Shown: positions 1 through 8,503 of the stretch, piece by piece
Position numbering within the stretch: the first letter of the stretch is position 1
Layout: each line of letters starts with the position of its first letter
From: CAYZJR01 sp964503045
Lineage (GTDB): Bacteria; Cyanobacteriota; Vampirovibrionia; Obscuribacterales; Obscuribacteraceae
Reading direction: 5' to 3'
Assembly: GCA_964503045.1 (NCBI GenBank)
Contig: CAZCZI010000022.1
Coordinates: 32,239-96,238 of the forward strand
Length of the DNA: 64,000 nucleotides
Program-made: the position numbers and the translations under genes
Notes under the pieces: generated by a model
Told to the model about the DNA's origin: nothing
The model's database searches: none
The model's input: the letters and a program-made list of their open reading frames with translations, nothing else

Positions 1-931
1 CATACAGATCTCTGACAACGCTGCCATCTTGATTTTCAGCAGTTCGATTCAAATCATACTTAACTTCTCTTACCAGCACGTTTTCTTCAGTTGCTCGAAC
101 CTCTTTGGCATGATCGGTAATGTCTTTGCGGGTGATACCATCATTTTCCGGTCCCCACTCATCATTGCTTGTCGATTGCACTTTATCGAAGTTTTTCTTT
201 AGATATTCAAGACTTTGTTTGTCTTGATCATTGGCCGATGCAATGGCCGCATCAAGTTCCTTTTGAGACAAGAAGCCGTCACCGTCTGAATCTGCTTTCT
301 TGAATTTCTCGCCGTTGTTTTCTTCCATCCAGCGTTTGGCACCCTGCGCCCCTGCATCCTCCTTCAATACCTGCGCTTCTTGCGTATCGAAGATCGCCAG
401 ATCCGCTCTGGTGATGCCGTCGTTTTCGGGGCCCCATTCGTCATTGCTTAGCTTCTGAAGTTTATTGCGGTTGTCATAGAGGGCGGCCACGACTTGAGCG
501 TCTTCTCCTTTGTACTGGTCGCTTTGAACCGCGCCGCTCAGTTCTTTCTGGCTCAGAAAACCATCATGATCTGTATCTATTTTGTCGAAGAGCGCTTCTG
601 ATTTTTCCTTGAAGTCCGCCGATTTTACCGGCTTGACTCCACCGGTGTCGCCGCCTGCGGTGGGCTCTTCAATTACAGTGTGTCCGATTCGTACTCCGTT
701 TTCGTCGGTTTCGCCGGGGCGATCTACTGTGGTGACACCCACTCGTTCGCCCGGTTTTGGNNNNNNNNNNNNNNNNNNNNNNNNNNNNNNNNNNNNNNNN
801 NNNNNNNNNNNNNNNNNNNNNNNNNNNNNNNNNNNNNNNNNNNNNNNNNNNNNNNNNNNNGAGAAAGTATTGGTGGTAGCAATGCTTTTCTCGCTCGGGG
901 CATCCGAGAAGCTGTCCAGTTCAAAGGCCAT
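1..931 (-). CDS. EF-hand repeat calcium-binding protein (partial, contains scaffold gap)
   Basis: Reading leftwards from ATG at 929-931, preceded by an ACAGGAA Shine-Dalgarno, the frame stays open to the window edge, so the C-terminus is missing. After the N-gap come short Pro/Gly/Glu-rich repeats (KPGERVGVTTV, then RPGETDENGVRIGHT). Two roughly 97-residue modules follow, each with a canonical EF-hand loop (DTDHDGFLSQKEL and DSDGDGFLSQKEL) and a second acidic loop SNDEWGPENDGIT. The DxDxDG loops are typical Ca2+ ligands; the role is unknown. No signal peptide is visible at the N-terminus (MAFELDSFSDAPSEK). The frame on both sides of the gap agrees only if the gap is really 100 bases, which a placeholder gap does not guarantee. 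Confidence 0.75.
   Translation of the reverse strand, partial: MAFELDSFSDAPSEKSIATTNTFXXXXXXXXXXXXXXXXXXXXXXXXXXXXXXXXXXPKPGERVGVTTVDRPGETDENGVRIGHTVIEEPTAGGDTGGVKPVKSADFKEKSEALFDKIDTDHDGFLSQKELSGAVQSDQYKGEDAQVVAALYDNRNKLQKLSNDEWGPENDGITRADLAIFDTQEAQVLKEDAGAQGAKRWMEENNGEKFKKADSDGDGFLSQKELDAAIASANDQDKQSLEYLKKNFDKVQSTSNDEWGPENDGITRKDITDHAKEVRATEENVLVREVKYDLNRTAENQDGSVVRDLY
761..860. other. Scaffold gap (100 N) inside the EF-hand gene
   Basis: A run of exactly 100 N, the usual placeholder for a gap of unknown size. It falls in the repetitive Pro/Gly/Glu stretch of the EF-hand gene, so collapsed short coding repeats are the likely cause. Confidence 0.95.
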
Positions 932-1090
932 AGTAAATTCCTGTGAATAGAAACCAGTGCTGGCACGTTAAGCGTGTGGAGGAGCGCTGCGGGGCGGCAG
1001 AACACTGAAGATTCCTAGGTTTTATCTGACGGGGCGTGAAAAAGTTGTGCATCTTGCCGGGTACAATATGGTGGATTAATCGGTAACATC

Positions 1091-2653
1091 ATGGTCACCA
1101 GCAAAATCGCCTCCATCCAATCAGTCAACCCCGCTACCCGTGAGGTGTTAGGCGAGGTGCCTGTGATGGGCCAGTCCGATGTCGAGGCAGCCGTTGAAAA
1201 GGCATGGAAGTCCTTTGAAACATGGCAGCTTAAGGACTACGGCAAGAAAGCCAAGCACATTCGAAAGTTAAGGTCGGTTATAAGCAAGCATGCAGATGAG
1301 CTGGCGCAGCTAATTAGCTCTGAAGTGGGCAAACCGATGTCGGAATCCTATCTCACCGAGTTGACCGGACCCCTCGATACATGCACATGGCTCGTCGACA
1401 ATGCAGAGCGCTTGCTTTCAGATCAAATGGTTCAACTGACCAATCCTCTTTTAGCCAGCAAGCAAAGCATTATTGCCTTTGAACCTCTGGGGGTCGTTGG
1501 TGTCATCGCTCCGTGGAATTATCCCTTCTCCATTCCGATGATGACCATTCTCATGGCAGTGATGGTGGGCAACACAGTGGTTTTGAAACCATCCGAGAAG
1601 TCACCTTTGATCGGAATCAAGATTGCAGAACTTTTCACCGAAGCCGGCTTTCCCGAAGGCGTGGTGACGGTTGTTACCGGAGATCGCTCGACCGGCGAAT
1701 TTCTTTCGAAGGCAAAGTTGTCGAAGTTGATATTTACGGGTTCGGTTCAAGGTGGAAGCGCAGTAATGGCTCAAGCCGCTGCCAGGCTGACTCCGGTTGT
1801 GCTGGAGTTGGGAGGAAAAGATGCGGCCGTAGTTTTGCCTGATGCGCCGGTTGATTGGACTGCGAAAGGACTCGTATGGGGCGCCATGACCAATGCCGGG
1901 CAAGCCTGCGCATCAATCGAGCGAGTCTACATAATCAAAGGCAAGCACACCGATAAGCTGATTGCCAAGATTGTCGAAGAAACGAAGAAGCTGCAAATAG
2001 GCAACGCGACCGATCCCAAGGTTGATGTCGGACCTCTGATTGATGAAATTCAACTGTCGAAAGTTGCACAGCAAGTTGAAGAAGCAAAGGATGCCGGTGC
2101 AAAGGTTCTTTGTGGAGGGAAACGCCGAGATGACCTTGGCGGCTACTTCTTCGAGCCAACCGTAATTACGAATGTCGACCATTCAATGCGAATCATGCAG
2201 GAGGAAACCTTTGGACCTGTCCTTGCAATCATGATTGCAGACAATGAAGATCATGCGGTAGAACTCGCCAATGACAGCGAGTTCGGGTTGACAGCCTCGG
2301 TTTGGTCGGGAAGATTGGGAAGAGCAGAGAATGTCGCGCGCGATTTGAATGTCGGTACGGTGTATATCAACGATTGTCTTTTCTCCCACGCCTGCCCGCA
2401 ACTTCCTTGGGGCGGGCTCAAGAAGAGCGGTTTCGGCAGGTCGCATGCGCAGTTTGGGTTGATTGATTTGGTCAATGTGAAACACATAAGTATTGACTCC
2501 GCCGGTGGTGTCAACCGCCTGTGGTGGTACCCCTATGGTTTACCCAAAATCAAGATGGTAAAAGGTGGAATAAACTTCCTTCATGGCTCATTCTTCAAGA
2601 GCATTGGAGGTTTCTTCAGCTTTGCATTCAACTGGTTCAAAAAGCCTAAGTAA
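1091..2653 (+). CDS. NAD(P)-dependent aldehyde dehydrogenase
   Basis: This 520-residue member of the aldehyde dehydrogenase superfamily oxidises an aldehyde to a carboxylate with NAD(P)+. Visible landmarks in order are PWNYPF in the nucleotide-binding domain, KPSEKSP, FTGSVQGG, the general base in ELGGKD, the catalytic cysteine in NAGQACASIERV, and QEETFGPVL near the C-terminus. The length is slightly above the usual 480-500 because of a C-terminal tail after the catalytic fold (LPKIKMVKGGINFLHGSFFK). That tail is hydrophobic and could associate with membrane, as in fatty-aldehyde dehydrogenases. The substrate cannot be told from sequence. The response-regulator kinase gene starts 4 bp after the stop, suggesting co-transcription. 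Confidence 0.93.
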   Translation: MVTSKIASIQSVNPATREVLGEVPVMGQSDVEAAVEKAWKSFETWQLKDYGKKAKHIRKLRSVISKHADELAQLISSEVGKPMSESYLTELTGPLDTCTWLVDNAERLLSDQMVQLTNPLLASKQSIIAFEPLGVVGVIAPWNYPFSIPMMTILMAVMVGNTVVLKPSEKSPLIGIKIAELFTEAGFPEGVVTVVTGDRSTGEFLSKAKLSKLIFTGSVQGGSAVMAQAAARLTPVVLELGGKDAAVVLPDAPVDWTAKGLVWGAMTNAGQACASIERVYIIKGKHTDKLIAKIVEETKKLQIGNATDPKVDVGPLIDEIQLSKVAQQVEEAKDAGAKVLCGGKRRDDLGGYFFEPTVITNVDHSMRIMQEETFGPVLAIMIADNEDHAVELANDSEFGLTASVWSGRLGRAENVARDLNVGTVYINDCLFSHACPQLPWGGLKKSGFGRSHAQFGLIDLVNVKHISIDSAGGVNRLWWYPYGLPKIKMVKGGINFLHGSFFKSIGGFFSFAFNWFKKPK

Positions 2654-2657
2654 ACGT

Positions 2658-4277
2658 GTGGAAAACAAAAAGACTCCAATCACCGTGATGATCGTCGAGG
2701 ACCAAGATATTACTCGTCTTGGTTTGAAGATTGTCCTCGATCAGGCGCCTGGAATCGAAGTTGTAGCCGAGGCCGCTGATGGTGATTCTGCTTGCGAACT
2801 TGCCAATGCTTTCAATCCGAAAGTGATTTTGATGGACGTCGGATTGCCCGGATTGGATGGAATCGCGGCAACGCGCGCAATCAAGAAAGAAAGACCATCG
2901 ACTCGAATCGTCATGTTTACTTCGCATGATGAGGACCAAAGCGTCTTTGCTGCATTCGCTGCCGGAGCCGATGGCTACTGTCTCAAGGATGCTCCTCAAG
3001 ACAGCATCATTGCGGCGGTGATGACGGTTTCACAAGGAAATGCCTGGCTCGATCGCAACATCGCAGGTAAAGTCTTGTCAGCGCAGTCGCAGCATGAAGT
3101 GCCACCAACATCAGAAGAAACATCGAATGTTGCGGCAAAGCCTGCCGAGGAGTTGTTGTTTACCGGCAACGAGATGAGTGTGCTCAGACTGATTGTCGAC
3201 GGATGCACGACTCGAGAGATTGCTCTCAGTCTTGGACTCGATCTTGGTTCATGTCAAAACTTGATGCGACAGCTAATGGAGAAACTCGAGCGATCGCACC
3301 AGGCACAAAGTGCCCTTTCCGATCTCAGAGGGGCAATCGGAAAAGAGGCCCACGGTGCCAGACCACCGGGTGCGCCTGTCAACGCGCCACCCAAAACCGC
3401 ACTTTTGATGGCACCGGGTGCAATCTTTGCCGAAAGGTACGAAATCATCTCGATTATTGGCAAAGGCGGCGTCAGTTTTGTCTATAAGGCGAAACACAAA
3501 CACATGGGCCGAATCGTCGCCATAAAAACTCTCAGACAGGACCATCTGGAGGATGAAACGCTGGCGCGCCGCTTTGAGCGCGAGGCTCAAGCCGCGAGTT
3601 CACTCGAACATCCAAACATCATTCAAATATATGATTTCGGACTTGCATCCACTGGACAGATGTTTCTCGTGATGGATTACCTGGAGGGGATGAGTCTTGA
3701 AAAATTCGTCTCAGATAAGGGAGCTCTTTCGCGCGATCAGTTCATGAATGTGTTTTTGCCCGTGCTTGATGCCCTCGACTTTGCTCATGAAAACAAGGTT
3801 CTTCATCGAGACATGAAGCCGGCAAACATCATGCTCGTCACCAAAGGCAACGACGAACCGCTGGTGAAGCTGGTCGACTTTGGAATCGCTCGTGTCTTGA
3901 CCGACAAGCAAGATTGCGAAGCAAGACTGACACGTGCAGGCGAGGTGGTCGGAACTCCGCTTTACATGAGCCCTGAGCAATACATGGGACACGATCTCGA
4001 CCAACGATCGGACCTGTATTCGCTTGGTTGCTCTATGTACGAGGCGTTGACCGGTATTTCGCCTTTTTCTGGTGGAACTCTCTATCAGATCTTGGCGAAG
4101 CACATGAATGAGTATCCGGTGCCGCCTTCTGAAGCGAATTCAGCTTTGGACATTGCTTGTGATTTCGATGCGCTGATAATGAACCTGCTTCAAAAAGATC
4201 CCGATTCACGTCCGCAGTCGGCTTTGGATACGAAGAAACTGCTCATGGCCGCATTCGAGGCAGGTGTAGCGAAATAG
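2658..4277 (+). CDS. Fusion of response regulator (receiver + HTH-like) and Ser/Thr protein kinase
   Basis: About 539 residues in three parts. A NarL-type receiver (about 8-125) has the acidic pocket VED and phospho-acceptor VILMDVGLPG near residue 58. A LuxR-like helix-turn-helix segment (about 175-225; LLFTGNEMSVLRLIVDGCTT) is followed by a Hanks-type kinase (about 257-535). The kinase has the loop IGKGGVSFVYKA, lysine in VAIK, HRDMKPANIM, DFG and a GTPLYMSPEQ activation segment, so it looks active. GTG at 2658 is chosen because it puts a normal receiver N-terminus right after the preceding stop; an open frame continues upstream inside the dehydrogenase gene but is not receiver-like. It probably joins two-component and Ser/Thr signalling in one cytoplasmic protein. 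Targets are unknown. Confidence 0.88.
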   Translation: MENKKTPITVMIVEDQDITRLGLKIVLDQAPGIEVVAEAADGDSACELANAFNPKVILMDVGLPGLDGIAATRAIKKERPSTRIVMFTSHDEDQSVFAAFAAGADGYCLKDAPQDSIIAAVMTVSQGNAWLDRNIAGKVLSAQSQHEVPPTSEETSNVAAKPAEELLFTGNEMSVLRLIVDGCTTREIALSLGLDLGSCQNLMRQLMEKLERSHQAQSALSDLRGAIGKEAHGARPPGAPVNAPPKTALLMAPGAIFAERYEIISIIGKGGVSFVYKAKHKHMGRIVAIKTLRQDHLEDETLARRFEREAQAASSLEHPNIIQIYDFGLASTGQMFLVMDYLEGMSLEKFVSDKGALSRDQFMNVFLPVLDALDFAHENKVLHRDMKPANIMLVTKGNDEPLVKLVDFGIARVLTDKQDCEARLTRAGEVVGTPLYMSPEQYMGHDLDQRSDLYSLGCSMYEALTGISPFSGGTLYQILAKHMNEYPVPPSEANSALDIACDFDALIMNLLQKDPDSRPQSALDTKKLLMAAFEAGVAK

Positions 4278-4294
4278 ACGCTGCCGGTCTCTTG

Positions 4295-5470
4295 CTATTT
4301 TGCCGGCTGCTTTTTGCGCGACAAAATGTTTGTCAGCAGCTCAATGGCTTTGGTGCACTCTTCATCGGTGTTTTCGCGTCCGAAGCTGATGCGAAGAGAG
4401 CCCATCGCTTCCTTTTCCGGTAGCCCCAGCCCTCGCAATACGTGTGACGGCTCGATAATTCCCTGATGGCATGCAGAACCGCTTGATATGCAGATTCCCT
4501 TCAAATCAGACTTTATGACGAGCCCCTCGCCTTCGGCACCAGATACGGTGATGCTCACGTGTCCGGGCAGCCTTCGGTCGATCTCTTTCGCGCCGGTAAT
4601 CTTTACGTCTTCGAGTTTGGAAACGCAGTCCATCAAACGTTTTTGATGCGCTCTCAAACGATTCTGCGTCTCTTGCAGCTCTTCGAATGCAAGCTGAGAG
4701 GCGACTCCAATCGCGACTATGTTGGCAAGCCCTTCCGTTCCTGCAAAAAGGCCCATCTCCTGCCCGCCGCCAAAGAAAATCGGCATCAAATTCGTCAGCG
4801 ATCTCACGTAAAGAATGCCGATTCCTTTGGGTGCGTGAAATTTGTGCCCCGACAAAGAAAGAGTTGATACCGAACTCGATGACATGTCGATTGACAGCTT
4901 GCCGGGAACTTGAACTGCATCGGTGTGAAAGAATATCGGGTTCTTTCGTGATTTGTTGAGACGTTCAATTAACCAGGCAATCTCGGGAATCGGCTGCACT
5001 GTTCCAATTTCATTGTTCGCCCACATAATAGAGACAATGCTCGTGTCTTCTCGAATTGCTTGTTCGAGCGAATCCAGTGTGACGGCGCCCTCTGCATCCA
5101 CCGGCAAATAGGTCGCCTTCCAGCCTTGTGCCTCCAGGTGTTTGGTGGGCCCGAGCACTGATGGATGCTCTATGCACGAGGTAATGACGTGGCGTCCATG
5201 ACCGTTGGCTTCGACAAATCTTGCCCGCCCGAGAATGGCGACGTTATTGCTCAAGGTGCCGCACGGGCTGAAATAGACTTCTTTCGGAGTGCAGTTGAGC
5301 AGTCTTGCCACTTGCTCTCTGGCATTGTCTATGGCTTTTCGCGCATCGCGACCGACTGCATGGATGGACGACGGATTTCCGAAGTCGTCTTCCAAGTAAG
5401 GAAGCATCGCATTGCGCACTTCTTTGCGCACACGTGTGGTGGCGCTGTTATCGAGATAGATGGGCGGCAT
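4295..5470 (-). CDS. Cysteine desulfurase (IscS/NifS family)
   Basis: A 391-residue PLP-dependent class V aminotransferase fold that takes sulfur from L-cysteine for Fe-S clusters or tRNA thiolation. It shows the N-terminal YLDNSATTR motif, CIEHPSVL, a HTDAVQ segment, the PLP lysine in SGHKFHAPKG, and the persulfide cysteine in SGSACHQG followed by a short loop. It is divergent from the FecCD permease gene (72 bp apart) and convergent with the kinase fusion. No iscU, sufBCD or thiI lies nearby, so whether it serves Fe-S assembly or tRNA modification is open. Confidence 0.93.
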   Translation of the reverse strand: MPPIYLDNSATTRVRKEVRNAMLPYLEDDFGNPSSIHAVGRDARKAIDNAREQVARLLNCTPKEVYFSPCGTLSNNVAILGRARFVEANGHGRHVITSCIEHPSVLGPTKHLEAQGWKATYLPVDAEGAVTLDSLEQAIREDTSIVSIMWANNEIGTVQPIPEIAWLIERLNKSRKNPIFFHTDAVQVPGKLSIDMSSSSVSTLSLSGHKFHAPKGIGILYVRSLTNLMPIFFGGGQEMGLFAGTEGLANIVAIGVASQLAFEELQETQNRLRAHQKRLMDCVSKLEDVKITGAKEIDRRLPGHVSITVSGAEGEGLVIKSDLKGICISSGSACHQGIIEPSHVLRGLGLPEKEAMGSLRISFGRENTDEECTKAIELLTNILSRKKQPAK

Positions 5471-5542
5471 GTTCTTTTCTCAAGGGAGAATCGTATTCTA
5501 TTACATCTTTTGCAAAGGCATGGGTGTTTCCAACAACCTATA

Positions 5543-6541
5543 ATGGCTCCGGTGAATCTGAGACTGATACTGCTTTTGCTTCTTGTCTTGGCGGCACTCT
5601 TGTTGAATCTCTGTTTGGGAGACGTTCCATACAGCCCTCAAGAGGCGGTCAATACTTTGATGCACCCGGAAAGCGGCTCTGTAGGCGGCGCTCAGCAGGT
5701 GATCTGGCAGTTGCGCTTGCCTCGAATACTGATTGGAGCAGTGGTGGGCACTTGTCTGTCGGTCTCGGGGTACATCTTGCAATCATTGTCTCGCAACAAT
5801 CTTGCCGATCCATATTTGACCGGTGTTTCAAGCGGTGCCGGGCTGGCTGCGGCATTCGCCATGATTTGCGGTTTGGATTTTCAGTTCGTTCCGATTCCGG
5901 CATTTTTTGGTGGGCTCGCATCCAGCCTCGTTGTGGCTGCCTTGGCAAAAAGTCCTTACGGCTTGTCGGTCACCCGGTTGCTATTGGGCGGCGTGGCGCT
6001 CTCTGCCATTTGCGGCGGCATCATAACTCTGCTTCTCACCAACAGCTCGAGCCCATTGCAAAGTCAGGGCATTGCATTTTGGCTTGGCGGCGGCATCTGC
6101 GGGCGCACCTGGTCAGAACTTCCGGTTGCGTCCTGCTACACCTTCAGTGGTTTGATTGTGGCATTTCTCATGTCAAAGCAGATGCGTCTTTTGTCGCTTG
6201 GTATTTCGCAGGCGCAAGCTCTTGGTGTGCACGTAGCGCGCACTCAATGGATTCTTCTTTCAACTGCAGTAATGCTTTGCGGAGCGGCGGTTTCCATCAG
6301 CGGAATGGTGGGGTTTGTCGGTTTGGTGGCGCCGCACATAGCAAGAAGAATGTTTGGAAGAGACGAGCGAGTGCAGCTTGCAACCAGCGCCTTACTAGGT
6401 GTTTGCTTGGTCTTGCTCAGCGATCTTGCCGCGCGCACACTCGGTCGCGGGCAGGAATTGCCGCTCGGAACGCTGCTTGCCTTGGTCGGTGGACCATTTT
6501 TTCTGTGGCAAATTTCAAGGCACCAGGGAGAGGGCATGTAA
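5543..6541 (+). CDS. FecCD-family ABC transporter permease (iron-siderophore/cobalamin type)
   Basis: A 332-residue, highly hydrophobic protein with about ten membrane segments typical of BtuC/FecC/FhuB permeases. Family landmarks are LRLPRILIGAVVGTCLSVSG near the N-terminus and GFVGLVAPHIARRMFGRD, the cytoplasmic coupling helix that docks the ATPase. A longer upstream frame exists, but ATG at 5543 gives the normal N-terminus (MAPVNLRLILLLLL). Its stop overlaps the ATPase start (TAATG), showing translational coupling. The substrate is probably a ferric siderophore, heme or corrinoid; no substrate-binding protein gene is adjacent. Confidence 0.92.
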   Translation: MAPVNLRLILLLLLVLAALLLNLCLGDVPYSPQEAVNTLMHPESGSVGGAQQVIWQLRLPRILIGAVVGTCLSVSGYILQSLSRNNLADPYLTGVSSGAGLAAAFAMICGLDFQFVPIPAFFGGLASSLVVAALAKSPYGLSVTRLLLGGVALSAICGGIITLLLTNSSSPLQSQGIAFWLGGGICGRTWSELPVASCYTFSGLIVAFLMSKQMRLLSLGISQAQALGVHVARTQWILLSTAVMLCGAAVSISGMVGFVGLVAPHIARRMFGRDERVQLATSALLGVCLVLLSDLAARTLGRGQELPLGTLLALVGGPFFLWQISRHQGEGM

Positions 6542-7374
6542 TGGAAGCGCGCTCTCTTGCAATTGGTTATGAGGGAACGGCTGCGGTGGTCGTGGACTTC
6601 TCATCGGTTTTTGAGGCAGGAACAATCACGGTGATCGCAGGGCCCAACGGCTCCGGAAAATCCACAATCATCAAATGTTTGGCCCGGCAATTGAAGCCGA
6701 TTTCCGGTGAGGTCGTAATTGATGGTTCCAACATTTGGGATTTGTCTTCCAAGTCGTTTGCCACCAAAGTTTCATATGTTCCACAAAGTGTTGAACCATC
6801 GCAAGATTTGACGGTAGAAGAAATGGTCATGCTCGGACGCAACCCGCACCAGCCGTGGTGGTCATGGCAGGTCAACGAGGCCGATCTCGCCGCGGCTACA
6901 AAGGCGATGGAACGCACTGGTGTTGCAAGTATGAGGCACAAGTATTTATTGCAACTGTCAGGCGGTGAGCGCCAAAGAGCTTTGATTGCCTGCGCGCTTG
7001 CGCAGCAGACGAAGTACTTGCTTCTGGATGAGCCAACCGCGCATCTGGATTTTCGCTATCAACTCGAATTGATGCAATTGTGCAGGGAGTTGAAGGAGCA
7101 GGGTTTGTGCATCATTACAGTGTTGCACGATTTGAACTTGATCGCCCGAATAGCCGATCAAGTAGTGTTGCTTTCGAAAGACAAACCTGAAGAAGCGCAG
7201 TTGAAATCCGCAAATGGCAATGGGCGTCCCAGCCGTATTGCGGCAAAGGGAAGTACAGGTGAGATTCTGACTCGCCAGACGATTTCGGAAGTCTTCGATG
7301 TCGACGTGTCTATCTTGGACGATCCTGAGTCGTCCACACCTGTTTATGTTCTGCACTCGAAAAGTGCAACTTAG
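6541..7374 (+). CDS. ABC transporter ATP-binding protein of the FecCD system
   Basis: A 277-residue ATPase with Walker A GPNGSGKST, Q-loop VPQSVEP, signature LSGGERQRALIA, Walker B YLLLDEPTAHLD and the H-loop histidine in TVLHDLNL, all intact. The family is FecE/FhuC/BtuD and the partner is the permease whose last base is its first. The C-terminal part (about 225-277) is a small extra domain common in this group. The 3' end lies only 3 bp from the convergent stop of the next gene. Confidence 0.93.
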   Translation: MEARSLAIGYEGTAAVVVDFSSVFEAGTITVIAGPNGSGKSTIIKCLARQLKPISGEVVIDGSNIWDLSSKSFATKVSYVPQSVEPSQDLTVEEMVMLGRNPHQPWWSWQVNEADLAAATKAMERTGVASMRHKYLLQLSGGERQRALIACALAQQTKYLLLDEPTAHLDFRYQLELMQLCRELKEQGLCIITVLHDLNLIARIADQVVLLSKDKPEEAQLKSANGNGRPSRIAAKGSTGEILTRQTISEVFDVDVSILDDPESSTPVYVLHSKSAT

Positions 7375-7377
7375 AAT

Positions 7378-8337
7378 TTAATATCCACGTCGGCGAATTA
7401 CATCGTTGTAGCCTGGCGGGAATTGTGGGCGCCGGTTGTTGCCCTGATTATTTCCGTGACCGTAACAGTCTTGGTTGCCGCCATAGTAGGGCGGTGCTTG
7501 CGGGCGCGGCCTCGGATAGTGCTGTTGCTGCGGGTAGTAGCGATTGTTGTTGTTATGGCTATAGGCTCTGCGATTGGCTTCATTGGCCAATACGCGGTCG
7601 AAGATTCCGAAGCCTAAATCAACGAATCGATCGAACTGGTCACGATCGCCGCCGCCGCCCGGGACAAACGGAGGCGTGCCCGGCCAATTGTTGCCGGTGC
7701 CTATGCGAGTGCGAGACGATGAGTAGCCGTCCGGTCCTCCGTGCACGCCGTCTTGCCAGACTTGCGTATTTTGCTGAGGATAGTAGTAGCCGTCGTCGTA
7801 ACCACCGCGGCGCATTTGCCACTGTTCGTACATCAATCGCCTTTGCTGCTCCGCTTGCCACCGTTGCTGCTCGCGGATGTACTGCATTTGTTGCTGCTGT
7901 TCGTACATTCTTTGATACGGGTCATCGTAATAGTTGATGCGCCGATTCATGTTTTGATATGACTGATCGTACTGGCGATAGTCATACACCGGGTTTTGCC
8001 GGAAATCAAAGCCGGTTCTGTCGCCCATATTGATGTGGGCTTCCCTTATGAAGAAGTTATAGGTGTTGCCTTGTCCGTCGCGGGTTGACCAAGTCGGGGC
8101 TTGTTGAAACTCCGGAGGCACATCTTGATACTGCCTGCGAGCATCTTGAGGCATGTTGTTTCTGGCGTATGCCGAATCATACAGCTGCTGATCCGTCGAT
8201 CGCGGCTGCTGTTGGTTTTGACCCACCTGTGAGTCGCCGCCGTTCCATCGGTCTGGAAAGAAATTAGGACCCGAACCCGAAGACGTATCTCTTCGTTGAG
8301 GATCGACTGGATCGTCGAATTTACCATTGGTCGACAT
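7378..8337 (-). CDS. Q/Y/N-rich protein, tandem family member 1
   Basis: A 319-residue protein of unrecognised family. Its N-terminus MSTNGKFDDPVD, GPNFFPDRWNGGD, NTYNFFIREAHINMGD, RINYYDDPY, WQDGVHGGPDGY, SSRTRI and DLGFGIFDRVLANEANRRA all recur in the two genes upstream. Between these blocks lie long Gln/Tyr/Asn/Arg-rich stretches and a Pro/Gly/Asn-rich tail ending PGYNDVIRRRGY. No signal peptide or membrane segment is visible. The composition is that of disordered, prion-like or condensate-forming proteins, but this is inference. It has its own TTGACA/TATGTA promoter and follows the terminator of member 2. Confidence 0.85.
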   Translation of the reverse strand: MSTNGKFDDPVDPQRRDTSSGSGPNFFPDRWNGGDSQVGQNQQQPRSTDQQLYDSAYARNNMPQDARRQYQDVPPEFQQAPTWSTRDGQGNTYNFFIREAHINMGDRTGFDFRQNPVYDYRQYDQSYQNMNRRINYYDDPYQRMYEQQQQMQYIREQQRWQAEQQRRLMYEQWQMRRGGYDDGYYYPQQNTQVWQDGVHGGPDGYSSSRTRIGTGNNWPGTPPFVPGGGGDRDQFDRFVDLGFGIFDRVLANEANRRAYSHNNNNRYYPQQQHYPRPRPQAPPYYGGNQDCYGHGNNQGNNRRPQFPPGYNDVIRRRGY

Positions 8338-8397
8338 GGCTCTCTCCTGGTAATCAGATTTGAAAATAGGGGGTTTTGTGGCTAGCCTCCGTATCTA

Positions 8398-8426
8398 TAC
8401 ATATTCCCCGAAAGTTGGACTGTCAA
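8398..8426 (-). promoter_or_regulatory. Sigma-70-type promoter for family member 1
   Basis: On the minus strand a perfect -35 TTGACA (8421-8426) is followed by a 17-bp spacer and -10 TATGTA (8398-8403), 61 bp before the ATG. It lies just after the terminator of the upstream paralog, so member 1 is its own transcription unit. Confidence 0.65.
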
Positions 8427-8430
8427 ATAA

Positions 8431-8470
8431 AGAAAAAGCGCCGAAACCCATAATTGCCGGGTTCGGCGCT
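8431..8470 (-). terminator. Rho-independent terminator of family member 2
   Basis: On the minus strand, AGCGCCGAA (8462-8470) pairs with TTCGGCGCT (8437-8445), a perfect 9-bp stem, followed by a T-rich tract (TTTTTCTTTATTT). It sits 34 bp after the stop of the 8504-9433 gene. Confidence 0.85.
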
Positions 8471-8503
8471 CAGATTTTATCGTTTTGTGACGTTGAAACT
8501 GGC

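Noticed and set aside
2583..2657. Upstream extension of the kinase fusion into the aldehyde dehydrogenase gene
   Set aside because: It is an out-of-frame reading of dehydrogenase codons and not receiver-like; GTG 2658 is a natural start.
5165..5542. Long N-terminal extension of the FecCD permease and of the ATPase frame
   Set aside because: The extension reads through the opposite strand of the cysteine desulfurase gene; family N-termini begin at 5543 and 6541.
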